NCBI RefSeq assembly: GCF_002878395.1
Contig: NC_061121.1
Span: forward strand, 45,349,938-45,413,937
Direction: 5' to 3'
Source: Capsicum annuum
Lineage: Eukaryota; Streptophyta; Magnoliopsida; Solanales; Solanaceae
Length of the DNA: 64,000 nt
The position numbers were made by a program, and so were the translations under genes. Under the pieces are notes generated by a model. That model searched no databases and was not told where the DNA came from. It was given only the letters and a program-made list of their open reading frames with translations. Positions within the stretch are counted from its first letter, which is position 1. The number at the start of each line of letters is the position of its first letter. Of the stretch, positions 40,376-50,264 are shown piece by piece.

Positions 40376-41959
40376 GAGTTAAATTATTTTGCTTGAAAGA
40401 AGACGTACTGCATCATCCGGAGGGTTAAAGAGATCAGCCTCCTTAATTCTTGTATTGCACTTTGCAGCCAACCACCTAAGGATCCTTGGATGAGAAACCT
40501 CATTCGGGTAATCCTTGACCTAAGGAATGACTTCAAATGCCCAAGCCTAAAAAATTTAAATAGGAAGCAATTAAAAAAAAGTCATAATAATTATTCAATA
40601 TAAATTAATGGATGAGTAAACAAATAGTGATTAAATTTACCATGAAAGCCAAAGAAAAGCCATATTATATGATCGTCTTTGGGAATAGCTTTGTTAGTAA
40701 ATATTTGACAGTCAAGTTGTAGCTGTCATTTTCCCAGGGATAATTGTTAAATTTCTCAAAATCCTCAGTAACCACCAACAAATCATCTTCTATGACTTTG
40801 TTGACGTCTTTAGCCAATATAACGGAATGGGCAAACCAAACTAAGCACAATTGCTCCCTGTACTTCTTTGATATAGTTTTATCCTTGAGATCTTGTATCA
40901 ACGTCGTGGCTTTGTAACTACGTCCAGCAATGTGAAGCAACCCATATATTTTTTCATTGTGTTTGTTGGTTTTGGTGGGTGGTCGCTTGGACAATGCCTT
41001 CCCTTTATTTGTTGTTGGTGGTTTGACTGTCCTGCTTGCCTTGGACTTTTGTGAGGTGTTCCCTTAATGAGAGGTTCTTGTGGACGATCGTAACTTAAGC
41101 CTGTCACTATGGCAAACTCTTTCACGCCAAAATAAACTGGCATGCCACAGTAGTTGATCCAGATTTCATCCATCTTTTTTCCCCCTCCGTAGAATCTTTA
41201 TCATCCCCCATGTACTTGATCCCGTGCTTGAGAAGACCATGTACCATGCTCATTTGAAAATGAGTGTGTGTTCCTCAGGCAGCTCAAGAAAGCATCCAAA
41301 GCAGCTCTTCTTAAAAAGTTCTCCTATATTTTTATTCTTCATAGTATTCCTAAATTCATAAAAAGGTTTCCCCAACTGACATTTAAGTACAAGATCACCA
41401 GTTAGTTCTACTGGGTTATCTATCGGCATCGCAACTTGAAACCTGTCAATACTAATAGTTTTGACAGAATCATGCTGGGATTTTGATCTTAATTCACGCC
41501 CCATTGGCGATGAATTATCATCACGTTGACCATCATCCGATTTCTCACTTTCTACTTCTTCTTCCTCTTGTTTATCAACATGTTGATCAACATCCTCTTT
41601 CTTATTTTCTACTTTTTCCTCTTCTTGTTTATCTTCTTCTTCCTTCTCACTTTTATTTTCCTCATCAACCTCTATATACCCTTCACCACCTCCTTCAACA
41701 TCACTTTCATAACTTTCCTCAGGTTCACTTTTACCTGGCTGAGATTGTTCAGGAAGTTCTTCCGAATTCATCTGTACTCGAGCCTTTTTTGTTAGGTGGT
41801 CAGAAGTTGATCCACTTTCACTCTTTTTTTTTCTTTTGGGAGACATCTTTTAACTACAAACAACAGAAAAACAAAAAATATATTACATTTGATATCTTCA
41901 TAATTTTTAAAAAAAGGTAAAACAAATTTTAATAAATTTTTATACGCCACATTACAAAA

Positions 41960-42065
41960 AAAATATTCCAACGAATAACCCATCAGTTGGAACAGATGGG
42001 GAATCTGTTTGAAGACTAATTTTATATCTCCCAACAGATGTTCCACCTGTTGTAATAGATGGAGC
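41960..42065. repeat. Palindrome array upstream of gene B
   Basis: A small cluster includes 'ggaacagatggggaatctgttt' and 'ccaacagatgttccacctgttg' halves. It lies just upstream of the gene B start, the place matching the 33.3-34.2 kb array of gene A. Confidence 0.65.
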
Positions 42066-42400
42066 ACCAAGACCACCAACACCACCACTAATGTCACCAA
42101 AACCACCAATTCCATCACCAATGCCACCAAAACCACCAAGACCAGCACCAACACCACCATCAATCCACCAATACAAACATTACCACCAAGATCACTAACA
42201 GCATACCAATGCCACCAATACAAACATTACCACCAAGATCACTAACACCATCACCAATACCACCAATACCCACACCAAGACCACCACCACCACCACCAAT
42301 GCCACCAATACCCACACCAAGACCATTGACACCACCCCCAAGACCACCAATACCGACACCACCACTAACAACCATAAACAACACCACAAACACCATCTAA
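42066..42400. repeat. CCACCAATA-type minisatellite
   Basis: Units of 9-18 bp built from 'ccaccaata', 'ccaccaaga' and 'accaccacc' repeat throughout. On the minus strand they read as Gly/Val/Ile-rich low-complexity peptide, and on the plus strand as Pro/Thr-rich. A GGT-rich relative occurs at 45060-45140 beside the third element remnant. I do not regard any frame here as a gene. Confidence 0.8.
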
Positions 42401-42959
42401 CAACATCACGACAGTCAATAAAACACCACAATAAAAACTAGAATTTTCTCGGGTTCTTCCTACATTTTAAATAACAAACCTCAAAATTGTTAACCAATTC
42501 TCGAAGATAATACAACTACAAGTCTTCTTTTTTATTATTAACTAAAAAGCCCTATTTTTTAGAATTAAGAAGAAATTTAGAACTCTTCTTGAACTATGTT
42601 ACCTGTGAAGACAGAGAAAACGATGGATACTAGCAAGAATGAAGTCAAAAATAACAACTATGTGGTCGAAAATAGGAATAAAATTGATCTGTTTTGAAGT
42701 GTTGAACAATATGTTGAGTAGTTATTGTCTGTATTATTGAGAGAGAAAGAAAAGAACAAGAACTCGAGATTTGAAATGATGAAATATTTTTTCTGCAAAT
42801 GGATAATATGTATGGGTTGATTTTGTATTTTGAAAAAGAATGACAAGTTTTGAAATTGTTAATTTTATCTGAATTGATCTTAATTATTTTTTAAAAAGAG
42901 ATAAATTTTAACCGTTTCAACATAATACAATGTATTAAATTCAATTAGAACACTGATGA

Positions 42960-44383
42960 ATTTAGGTATTAGCTTAATAATAAGTTAATATGAATCATTT
43001 TAACTCAGATTGATCGATTGACGACTCAGTCGGGAGGAACACAATACCAACATCATGCAATTGCAAAGACTCAATGAAAATTATAGTTAACCCTATAAAA
43101 TCATCCATAGTTCTAGCTAAATAAATTTAGGTATTAGCTTTATAATAAGTTAATATGAACCGTTTCAACTCAGGTTAGGAGGAACACAATACTAACATCA
43201 TGCAGTTGTAAAGACTCAATTAAAATTGTAGTTGACCCTATGAACTCATCCCTTGTTCTAGATAAATCAATTTAGGTATTATCTTAATAATAAGTTAATA
43301 TGAACTATTTCAACTCAGGTCGGGAGGAACACAATACCAACAACACGCAATAACAAAGACTTAATTGAAATTATAGTTGACCCTATGTACTCATATCTAG
43401 TTCTAGCTAAATCAATTTAGGTACTAGCTTGATAATAAGTTAATATGAATCATTTCAACTCAGGTTGATCGATTGACGACTTAGGTTGGGAGAAACGCAA
43501 TACCAACATCATGGAATTACAAAGACTCAATTAAAATTATAGTTGACCATATGTACTTATCCCTAGTTCTAGCTAAATCAATTTAGGTATTAGCTTGATA
43601 ATAAGTTAATATGAATCATTTCAACTCAGATTAATCGATTGACGACTCAAGTTAGGAGGTACACAATACCAACATCACACAATTGCAAAGACAATTGAAA
43701 TTGTAGTTGACCCTATGTACTCATACCTAGTTCTAGCTAAATCAATTTAGGTGTTAGCTTGATAATAAGTTAAATATGAATCATTTCAACTCAGGTTGAT
43801 CGATTGACGACTCGGGTCGAGAGGAACACAATACTAACACCACGCAATTGCAAAGACTCAATTGATATTATAGTTGGCCTTGTGTACTCATACCTAGTTC
43901 TAGCTATATCAGTTTAGGTATTAGCTTTATAATAAGTTAATATGAATCATTTCAACTCAGATTGATCGATTGATGACTCAGGTCGGGAGAAACGCAATAC
44001 CAACATCACCCAATTGCAAAGACTCAATTGACGTTGTAGTTGACCCTATAAACTCATTCTTAGTTCTAGATAAATCAATTTAGGTATTATATTGATAATA
44101 AGTTAATATGAAATATTTCAAATCAGATTGACCGATTGATGACTCAGGTTGAAAGGAACACAATACCAACATCACGTAATTGCAAAGACTCAATTGAAGT
44201 TGTAGTTGACCTTATGAACTCATCCCTAGTTCTAACTAAATCAATTTAGGTATATACTTGATAACGAGGTAATATGAATCATTTTAACTCAGGTTGAGAA
44301 AAATGCAATACCAACATCATGCATTGAATAGACTCAATTGAAATTGTAGTTGACCCTATGAACTCATTTCTAGCTCTAGATAT
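42960..44383. repeat. Satellite-like array, about 165-bp unit, nine copies
   Basis: Unit starts ('tttaggtattagct') fall at 42961, 43126, 43271, 43416, 43582, 43746, 43913, 44079 and 44245. Spacing is 164-167 bp, or 145 bp where a 20-bp 'gattgatcgattgacgactc' segment is missing. Each unit holds 'aataagttaatatgaa', 'aacacaataccaacatcac' and 'gttgaccctatg.actcat'. No coding capacity. Confidence 0.88.
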
Positions 44384-44399
44384 TGATATTTGTTGCAAC

Positions 44400-44914
44400 A
44401 GATGCCATATCTGTTTGAAATTCATATTTTTTATTTTAAGCAATTTACTGTCCGAAATAAAAAAGATAAAATAGTAAGGCAGTAAAAAATATTTCTTGAA
44501 TAACTTAAAAATCTCCTCGAATTTTCATATCTTTTTTTTTCAATGTCACCCGTCTCCTCGTGCCCCTCAAAGTTATTAATGAATATTTCAACTCATTTCT
44601 AGAATTATCTCTCCTTCAGCCATAAATTAATTCATCCCTCTTTTTTTTTCTTTATCTCTTCTTTAGGATTATTATATCCGTGTCCTTTTTTTCTCTCTTT
44701 TATCTCCTCTTTATCACGAGGATCCTTTCAGATCTCAACTGATCTATATATTTTCTTGACTGAAATTACTGTTTTGATCTCCTTGCTTTTGACATTGCAG
44801 GTATGGTTCACTATTGCTCTTTTATTCTCGTCTTCTTTTTTGCAAGTTATTTAATTAGTTACGTACATCTATTTATTTTATTTAATTATCCATTATCAAT
44901 ATCCTATTTATTGG
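44400..44914. other. Pyrimidine-rich spacer
   Basis: A single 'ttgcaacagatgccatatctg' site lies at about 44393. The rest is C+T-rich ('ctttatctcttctttagg', 'tctcttttatctcctcttt'). The sequence 'ttttgacattgcag' near 44790 looks like a splice acceptor, but I cannot tie it to a gene. Confidence 0.4.
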
Positions 44915-45480
44915 AAAAATTAAAGGAAAGGTGACTTTTAAGTCTTGAATGAACGAACCGTCATTTTTTAAAAAATATACGAAAAAAGTCATCTGTTTGA
45001 AAAACTTTAAAAGCCTTATTGGCAGTATCATTTTTTTTGTATGTATTTTATTTTTTTCTTTAATGTTGATGGTGTTATTGATGTTGGTGGTGTGGTTGGT
45101 GTTGTTGGAATGTGTGGTGTTGGTGTTGTTGGAACAAATGGTGTTATTTCTTTATTGTTTCTCTGTTGTTGATGTTGTTGTTAGTGTTGCAACAGACGGA
45201 GCAGCTGATGGAACAAATCAAACCACTAGCAAGGTTGGTTTGATTTATTCCAATAGATGACCCATATGTTGTAACATGTCATCTATCTATTGCAACAGAT
45301 GTGTAGCCTGTTACATCAGATTGCCATTCTGTTGAACAGATAGGGAATCTGTTGCAACAGATATTGAGTCTGCTGCAACAAATATGGAATTTGTTGCAAC
45401 AGATGGGTAATATGTTACAACAGATAGACAATTTATTATAACATGCTATACATCTATTGCAATAGATGGGGAATCTCTCA
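44915..45480 (+). other. 5' remnant of a third related element
   Basis: 'aattaaaggaaaggtgac' and 'ttaagtcttgaatgaacga' match the words at 32630-32660. A GGT-rich run at 45060-45140 resembles the minisatellite upstream of gene B. An ATCTGTTGCAACAGAT array follows. No DUF1985 or Ulp1 sequence follows, so only the 5' part of this element persists, or its body was replaced. Confidence 0.45.
45240..45480. repeat. ATCTGTTGCAACAGAT array
   Basis: The array contains a perfect palindrome at 45347-45362 and several one-mismatch copies, spaced by about 23-24 bases. It is among the cleanest clusters in the window. Confidence 0.85.
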
Positions 45481-45879
45481 CTGTTGGGGAAGCTATTGAA
45501 CAGATGTTGAAATGTGTTGTAGTTATTCAATTTTGTGTTACATTTTTTTAAACTTATGCATACATCAATTGTAATGTTCTTTTTGTTTTTCTCTTATTTG
45601 ACATAAATTATTTTTATCTTGTTTGTAGATATAAAGAAGTGTAAGTTGATCAACTTTTATCTGAACAACACAAATGCTATAGAAAAGATGGGTTCGGAGG
45701 AATAAGCTGCTTACAGATAGAACCACTTCATATATAAGAGGTATGTATTCCTAATCATGTTATCGTGAAAACACACATAGAGTACACTGATTTTATGAAT
45801 GTTGGTTTTTATCGATTAGGCATTGGTCATTCAAACAAGATATTTTCAATTTCATAGTTAAGTTTTATAGGTGCGAACT

Positions 45880-46240
45880 GATAAGGATGAGGAACCATAA
45901 ATATGATTCTGATACCCTATTGGAATTTAATGACGGTTGTTGCTCATGTTTATGTGTCAAGTTTTGTGAAGGAATCGAGTTTTAACGGCATTGTAAAAAG
46001 ATTCAATAGTGATTGGACTAGCTTTAAGGGTGCATTGGACTCTGAGAAGGCCTTCGAAGCCTCCTACTGCTGCAACCAAGAATGAAAATCAATATAGTTA
46101 TTACCCTAGCCCAAAATTATATGGTTGGGTTGCTCTGGTTGATGATTATATGCCAGAAGGTGCGGTAGGAGAATAACTGCAAGAGAAAAAGGAGATGATG
46201 AAGATTATATCACCTAAGACCTAATTAAAGAGGAAACATA
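45880..46240 (+). pseudogene. XS-domain fragment (FDM/IDN2/SGS3-like)
   Basis: Frame 45903-46085 reads 'NGIVKRFNSDWTSFKGALDSEKAFEA', which resembles the XS-domain pattern of a hydrophobic strand, DW..F..A and FE.AFE. After a frame change the sequence reads 'YYPSPKLYGWVALVDDYMPEG', 'VGE', then further on 'MKIIS' and 'RVANLDYEIDLKHE'. These resemble the YGW.A..DDY, IGE.L and N...IE.K segments of FDM/IDN2 proteins, which act in RNA-directed DNA methylation. The piece has stops (after 'VGE', after 'SPKT'), a frameshift and no complete ends. I recognised the family by eye from memory of its motifs; a profile search was not possible. Confidence 0.55.
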
Positions 46241-46399
46241 GGGTAACAAGCAAGGAACGTGTAGCGAATCTGGACTATGAAATTGACTTAAAACATGAGA
46301 AATCTGAATCAAGTACAAATATGAAAGTGTATCTAATAATGAAAATCCGTCTGTCGTCTCGCTGAAAGAAAAATAGTGCAACTGGGCACTTTGCTAGGG

Positions 46400-47090
46400 A
46401 GCTACGACTAGCTAGCTAGCGTTGTTGGAATGATCACCTACATAGAAAATAACAGAACACTAAGAAAATAACTTTGCAGGCACCGAGCATTGAAATAATG
46501 TACGATAAATCATGAAAATTTTCCCCAAGAACTTTTGAAGTTAAAATAAGGAATCAAGCGAAGACGGCAATTTTTGAATTTTAAATTACGTCCCATTCCT
46601 TCTTATTTGTGGTTTCAATTAGGTCCACTATTATTAACTTGATCGAAACCACAAACAAGATTTAAAGACAGATTAAGTATAATTACTTTCTTAGCAATAT
46701 GAATGTAATTGATTGTTTTTTCTAGCCTTACCATGCTTCAACATATTTTGAGAAAAATCAAATGTTTGTTGTAGTATGTGAATCTGTGCAGTTGCCAGAG
46801 CTCTTAAAAATTATCAAATGGATGGAAATATAAATTGCACCAGTGCTTTTGACATATTAACAGCTAAGCATGAAAAAACACTAGTGCAATGTAAATTCCA
46901 TAAAATAAGCATCCAATTTTATTGTTGTCCGATAAATCAAGATATTTCCCAATATTGTCGGAGGACAACTACATTCACAAAATCATTGTACTTTATGTGT
47001 GTTGTCCCGAATACCTTATCAGTATACATAACTCCCACACATGAAAGTGGATCCATCCATCTGCACACAGCTTATTCTTCCTAGCCCATC
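46400..47090. other. Intergenic sequence without recognisable gene
   Basis: The 88-codon frame at 46818-47084 shows no motif I know and no neighbouring splice structure. The short palindrome 'gctagctagc' occurs at about 46411. Confidence 0.4.
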
Positions 47091-47094
47091 TATG

Positions 47095-47880
47095 GCTTAA
47101 TTTGAATAAACAGATGACTAACATGTTGCATCAGATGAAACATCTGTTACGACAGATGATCAATCTGTTGCAACATATGACTTATCTATTGGAAATAATC
47201 AAACAGATATATGCATCTGTTACAACAGGTTGTCAATATGTTGTAAATTATCAAACAGGTAGAATATATTTTGCAACAGATTACCCATCTGTTAGATTTA
47301 TCTTAAAACAATTTTTTTTTTGAAATACAATAAAGATAAAATATTGTATTTAGATCCATTTTTTAAATTTACATATTCTAAAAGTCACCTGTTTTATTTA
47401 ATTAAGGGATGTAATTATTAAAAAAGAGGTGAACAGTTGTGGCTTTTCGACTAACCCATTCAAATTCAATCCTATTTGAATAAACCGATGACTAATATGT
47501 TGCAACAGATGACACATCTGTTAAAATTATCAAATAATTATAGATATCTGTTACGACAGATGATCAATCTATTGCAACATATGACTTATCATTTAGAAAT
47601 AATCAAATATATATATATTTGTTACAACAGATTATCAATATGTTGTAAATTATCAAACAGGTAGAATATATTTTGCTACAGATTACCCATCTACTAGATT
47701 TATTTTAAAGCAATTTTTTTTCTTTCCAAAATATAATAAAGATCAAAATGTTGTATTTGGATCCCTTTTTTTAATTTACATATTCGAAAAATCACCAGTT
47801 TTATTTAATTATGGGATGTAATTATTAAAAAAGAGGTGAACATTCGTGGTTTTTTGACTAACTCATTCAAATTCAATCCT
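47095..47880. repeat. Tandem duplication, about 375-bp unit
   Basis: The blocks 47098-47470 and 47472-47880 are direct copies. Each runs from 'tttgaataaac.gatgactaa.atgttgca' through palindrome-array words, 'caggtagaatatattttgc' and 'aattattaaaaaagaggtgaaca', to 'cattcaaattcaatcct'. The second copy leads directly into the TATA box of the small gene at 47882. Two array clusters (47108-47300, 47482-47690) are part of the units. Confidence 0.8.
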
Positions 47881-47881
47881 T

Positions 47882-47889
47882 TATAAATA
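47882..47889 (+). promoter_or_regulatory. TATA box of the small 46-codon gene
   Basis: TATAAATA lies 40 bases before the ATG at 47929, preceded by 'cattcaaattcaatcct'. The same arrangement recurs at 49597-49604 in the second copy. Confidence 0.6.
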
Positions 47890-47928
47890 GGTCCCTTCCT
47901 ACTCGTTCAGTCTACTCCACTTCTAGAT

Positions 47929-48069
47929 ATGTCAGATTCGGATTTGGACAAGGTGATTCTGGGTAAATCCTTGCGGAAACTTGAAAGGCAGATTCATGAA
48001 CTCCGGTGGGAGTTGAGCGACATGAGAGAAAGGCTGAGGAGGGGCCTGCAGCTGCCAGATGACGATTGA
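47929..48069 (+). CDS. Putative 46-residue amphipathic peptide
   Basis: An ATG-to-TGA frame of 47 codons gives a peptide beginning MSDSDLDKV and ending LQLPDDD, with a central charged stretch ('LRKLERQIHELRWEL', 'MRERLRRGL') likely to form an amphipathic helix. I do not recognise a family. Support for a real gene: a TATA box at a suitable distance, unusually G+C-rich codons against A+T-rich surroundings, and a diverged second copy at 49843 that keeps the same reading register and residue pattern. The 3' regions are also homologous ('ttaggttatgttttttct'). The peptide could be a transposon-derived fragment. No function is claimed. Confidence 0.45.
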   Translation: MSDSDLDKVILGKSLRKLERQIHELRWELSDMRERLRRGLQLPDDD

Positions 48070-48460
48070 CATTAATATTAATAATAATAATAATAATAGT
48101 AATAATAATAATTAGGTTATGTTTTTTCTTTTAGCATATGTATTTTCTTTTATTATATCAGAACTACCTAAGAGAGGAACATAATGTATATTTTGTTTTT
48201 TATTGTATATTTATATATAATGGATTCAAAAACGACTTTAAATTTTTAATTCTTATTTAATATTTAATTTTTATTCTGTCTATTCGTTATTCTCAGAATA
48301 TCGACGGTTGGAGGTAAAAAAAGGGTTATTATTATTGAGAGGGTGAAAGTGAAAGGTCATGAATTTTTGATTATTTAATATAAAAAATGGTTCATAAATA
48401 AATAATAAGACAATAAATGATAAACACAATTTATAACCGTAAAAAATAGTTATTTAATTT
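48070..48460. other. 3' region of the small gene
   Basis: An (aat)n microsatellite lies at 48073-48113, then 'ttaggttatgttttttctttt' and 'ttattctcagaatatcgacggttgg', which match 50117-50215 after the second copy. No further gene. Confidence 0.5.
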
Positions 48461-49200
48461 TAATAACTGATGTTAATATTAAATAGGCGACAAGTCATGA
48501 TTTTTCATCATTTTTATTTTTAAATCTATTTTTTTAATTTATTTATTATATAATAAAAATGTTACAATTTTAGATTAATTAAGGTATATGATGATTGTTA
48601 AAAAAGAGACGAACAGTCATGACTTTTTGTCTAATACATTTAAAACAACTGATGAATCAAATTTCCCATCTGTTGCAACTGTTGATTTGGCTGTTAGAAG
48701 AAAAAAAAAAAGCTCCTTCAACAGATGGTCGATTTATTACAACAGATGGTATATCTGTTGCCACATTTGGGTTATCTGATGCAACAGATATACAATCTGT
48801 TGCCATAACTCAATAAAAATGATTATTATTTTATTAAAAGAAACAGTTATTGAAAATGTTAGATGTCTTTGATTATTTAATTGAGTAAAAGGTTATTTAA
48901 ATTTAAAAACTAATTAATAATAATAAACTGAAAAGTCATTACTTGTCACAATAATAAAAAGCTCACTAGCTTGATTTAATTAAGTCATTTTATTCACAAA
49001 AAATAATAAGAATATAAAGGATAAACACAATTTATAACCGCAAAAAATGGTTATTTAATTTGAATAATTGATGTTAATATTAAATAGGCGACAAGTACCG
49101 ACTTTTCACCATTTTTATTTTTAAATCTATTTTTTTAATTTATATAATAAAAAGTCACTAATTTGAATTGATGAAAGTATATGATGATTACTAAAAAAGA
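48460..49200. repeat. Direct duplication with palindrome arrays
   Basis: The block with 'gatgttaatattaaataggcgacaagt' and 'catttttatttttaaatctattttttt' occurs at about 48470-48540 and 49070-49140. Each is followed by 'tatatgatgatt.(c/t)taaaaaaga' and then an ATCTGTTGCAACAGAT-type cluster (48640-48812 and 49205-49330). The unit spacing is about 600 bp. Confidence 0.75.
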
Positions 49201-49204
49201 TAGA

Positions 49205-49330
49205 TTATATGTAGCAACAAATAGATTATCTGTTGCAACAGCTGGTCTAATTGTTGCAACAGATGGTATATATGTTGTCACAGGTCGGCTATCTGATGCA
49301 ACAAATATACAATTTGTTGCCACAACTCAA
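49205..49330. repeat. Palindrome array
   Basis: The words 'attatctgttgcaacagctgg', 'ttgttgcaacagatgg' and 'atctgatgcaacaaat' repeat at 21-24 base intervals. Confidence 0.75.
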
Positions 49331-49596
49331 TCAAAATGGTTATTATTAGAAAAAAATAGTTATTGAAAAGGTGAGAAGTCTTTAATTTTTAATTGAGAAA
49401 AAAGTTATTTATTTAAGAACTAATTTATAATAATAGGCTGAAAAGTCATGACTTATCAAAATAATCAAAAGCCAGCTGCTTGATTAATTAAGTCATAACT
49501 TTTCACAGTAATAAAAAAGTCATCAGTTTGAATGTAATTAATAAAATGGAGGTGAACAGTTGCGCCTTTTTGCTAACTCATTCAAATTCAATCCTC

Positions 49597-50023
49597 TATA
49601 AATAGGTCCCTCCTTACTAGTTTATTCTACTACACTCTATTTATTTCTTGCATCTTGTCTTTCATATTACATCTTCAACCACTTTCTCTTCAAAGATAAG
49701 TTACCTTTTCTCCGACTTAGATAAGTTTTTTTCTTTCTTTTTATTTAAATCTACCCAATTGGTAGTATGCGTTGTATTACATTTGGACTTTTTCCTTTAC
49801 TTGTGTTTTTATATTTTTTGTCAATTCATGTGTGTTCTAGATATGTCTAATCCTATTTGGGACATTGCTATTTTGCGCGACACCATGCGGGAACTTCAAA
49901 GGTAGGTTAATGACCTGCAGTGGGAGGTGGGAGCCGTGAGAGTAAGGATGCTCCGAGAGATTCGCAATCTGAGGAGGGCCCTGCTGCTGCCGGTTGGCGA
50001 TTGGCTGGCTGGAAATAATAATA

Positions 50024-50115
<92 letters not shown>

Positions 50116-50118
50116 TAG
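49597..50118 (+). pseudogene. Second copy of the small peptide gene, interrupted
   Basis: A TATAAATA motif lies at 49597-49604, and the ATG at 49843 follows the same 'ttctagat' context as the first copy. The frame MSNPIWDIAILRDTMRELQR meets a TAG at about 49903, then continues in frame as VNDLQWEVG, RMLREIRNLRRALLLP and DW, aligning with the first copy. It ends in (gat)n/(aat)n microsatellite expansion, read as poly-Asp/Asn. Relative to the first copy there is an extra stretch of about 200 bases between TATA and ATG, possibly an intron ending at 'gtgttctag'. Confidence 0.5.
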
Positions 50119-50264
50119 GTTATGTTTTTTCTATGTACCTACCTAATGTATTTTGTTTAATGAAAAAAATTATTTTTCTCTCTATTTCTTATTCTCAACT
50201 AACATGTCGACGATTGAACGTAAGAAAAAAATTATAATCTCAGTAGAAATAGCAAGAGTTGAGT

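Larger units (their letters stand above)
38430..41846 (-). pseudogene. DUF1985-Ulp1 protease-like gene B
   Basis: It starts at 41846 with an acidic, Lys/Glu-rich N-terminus (MSPKRKKK; Glu-rich to about residue 110). The DUF1985 region runs from 41400 to 40640 ('GELFKKSCFGCFLELPEE', 'DEIWINYCGMPVYFGVKEF', 'QLCLVWFAHSVILA', 'FNNYPWENDSY'). Further exons lie at about 40545-40405 ('ILRWLAAKCN', 'LFNPPDDA') and 40045-39778. The Ulp1 part lies at about 39000-38440: His block 'IHFLAVEILL', Asp block 'YDCNLP', and a Cys block 'CGV' that is out of frame with the following 'ALAHIEYLLDG'. Frameshifts near 41250 and 41170, and stops near 40515 and 38700, show decay. It is a different subfamily from gene A, not a recent copy. 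Confidence 0.78.
32730..42870. mobile_element. Pair of Ulp1-carrying elements in inverted orientation
   Basis: Two DUF1985-Ulp1 pseudogenes lie tail to tail, and the sequences upstream of their starts are inverted relatives. The left reads 'tttcaaaac.ttctaatcttttt' and 'aatcaactcatac' at 32743-32790; the complement of 42790-42860 reads 'tttcaaaacttgtcattcttttt' and 'aatcaacccatac'. In plants such genes are carried by Mutator-like elements (the Kaonashi type in Arabidopsis, related ones elsewhere). I found no target duplication, so whether this is one composite element or two neighbours is open. Confidence 0.5.

Noticed and set aside
41483..42431. Overlapping frames rich in Phe/Leu, Gly/Val or Pro/Thr upstream of and opposite gene B
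   Set aside because: Those at 41483-41920 are antisense to the Lys/Glu-rich exon of gene B; those at 41952-42431 come from the CCACCA minisatellite.
46818..47084. 88-codon frame between the XS fragment and the duplicated arrays
   Set aside because: It has no domain, no codon-composition contrast with its surroundings and no second copy in the window.
49927..50118. Asp/Asn-rich frame
   Set aside because: Its second half is a (gat)n/(aat)n microsatellite. Its first half is the out-of-start continuation of the second small-peptide copy and is covered there.
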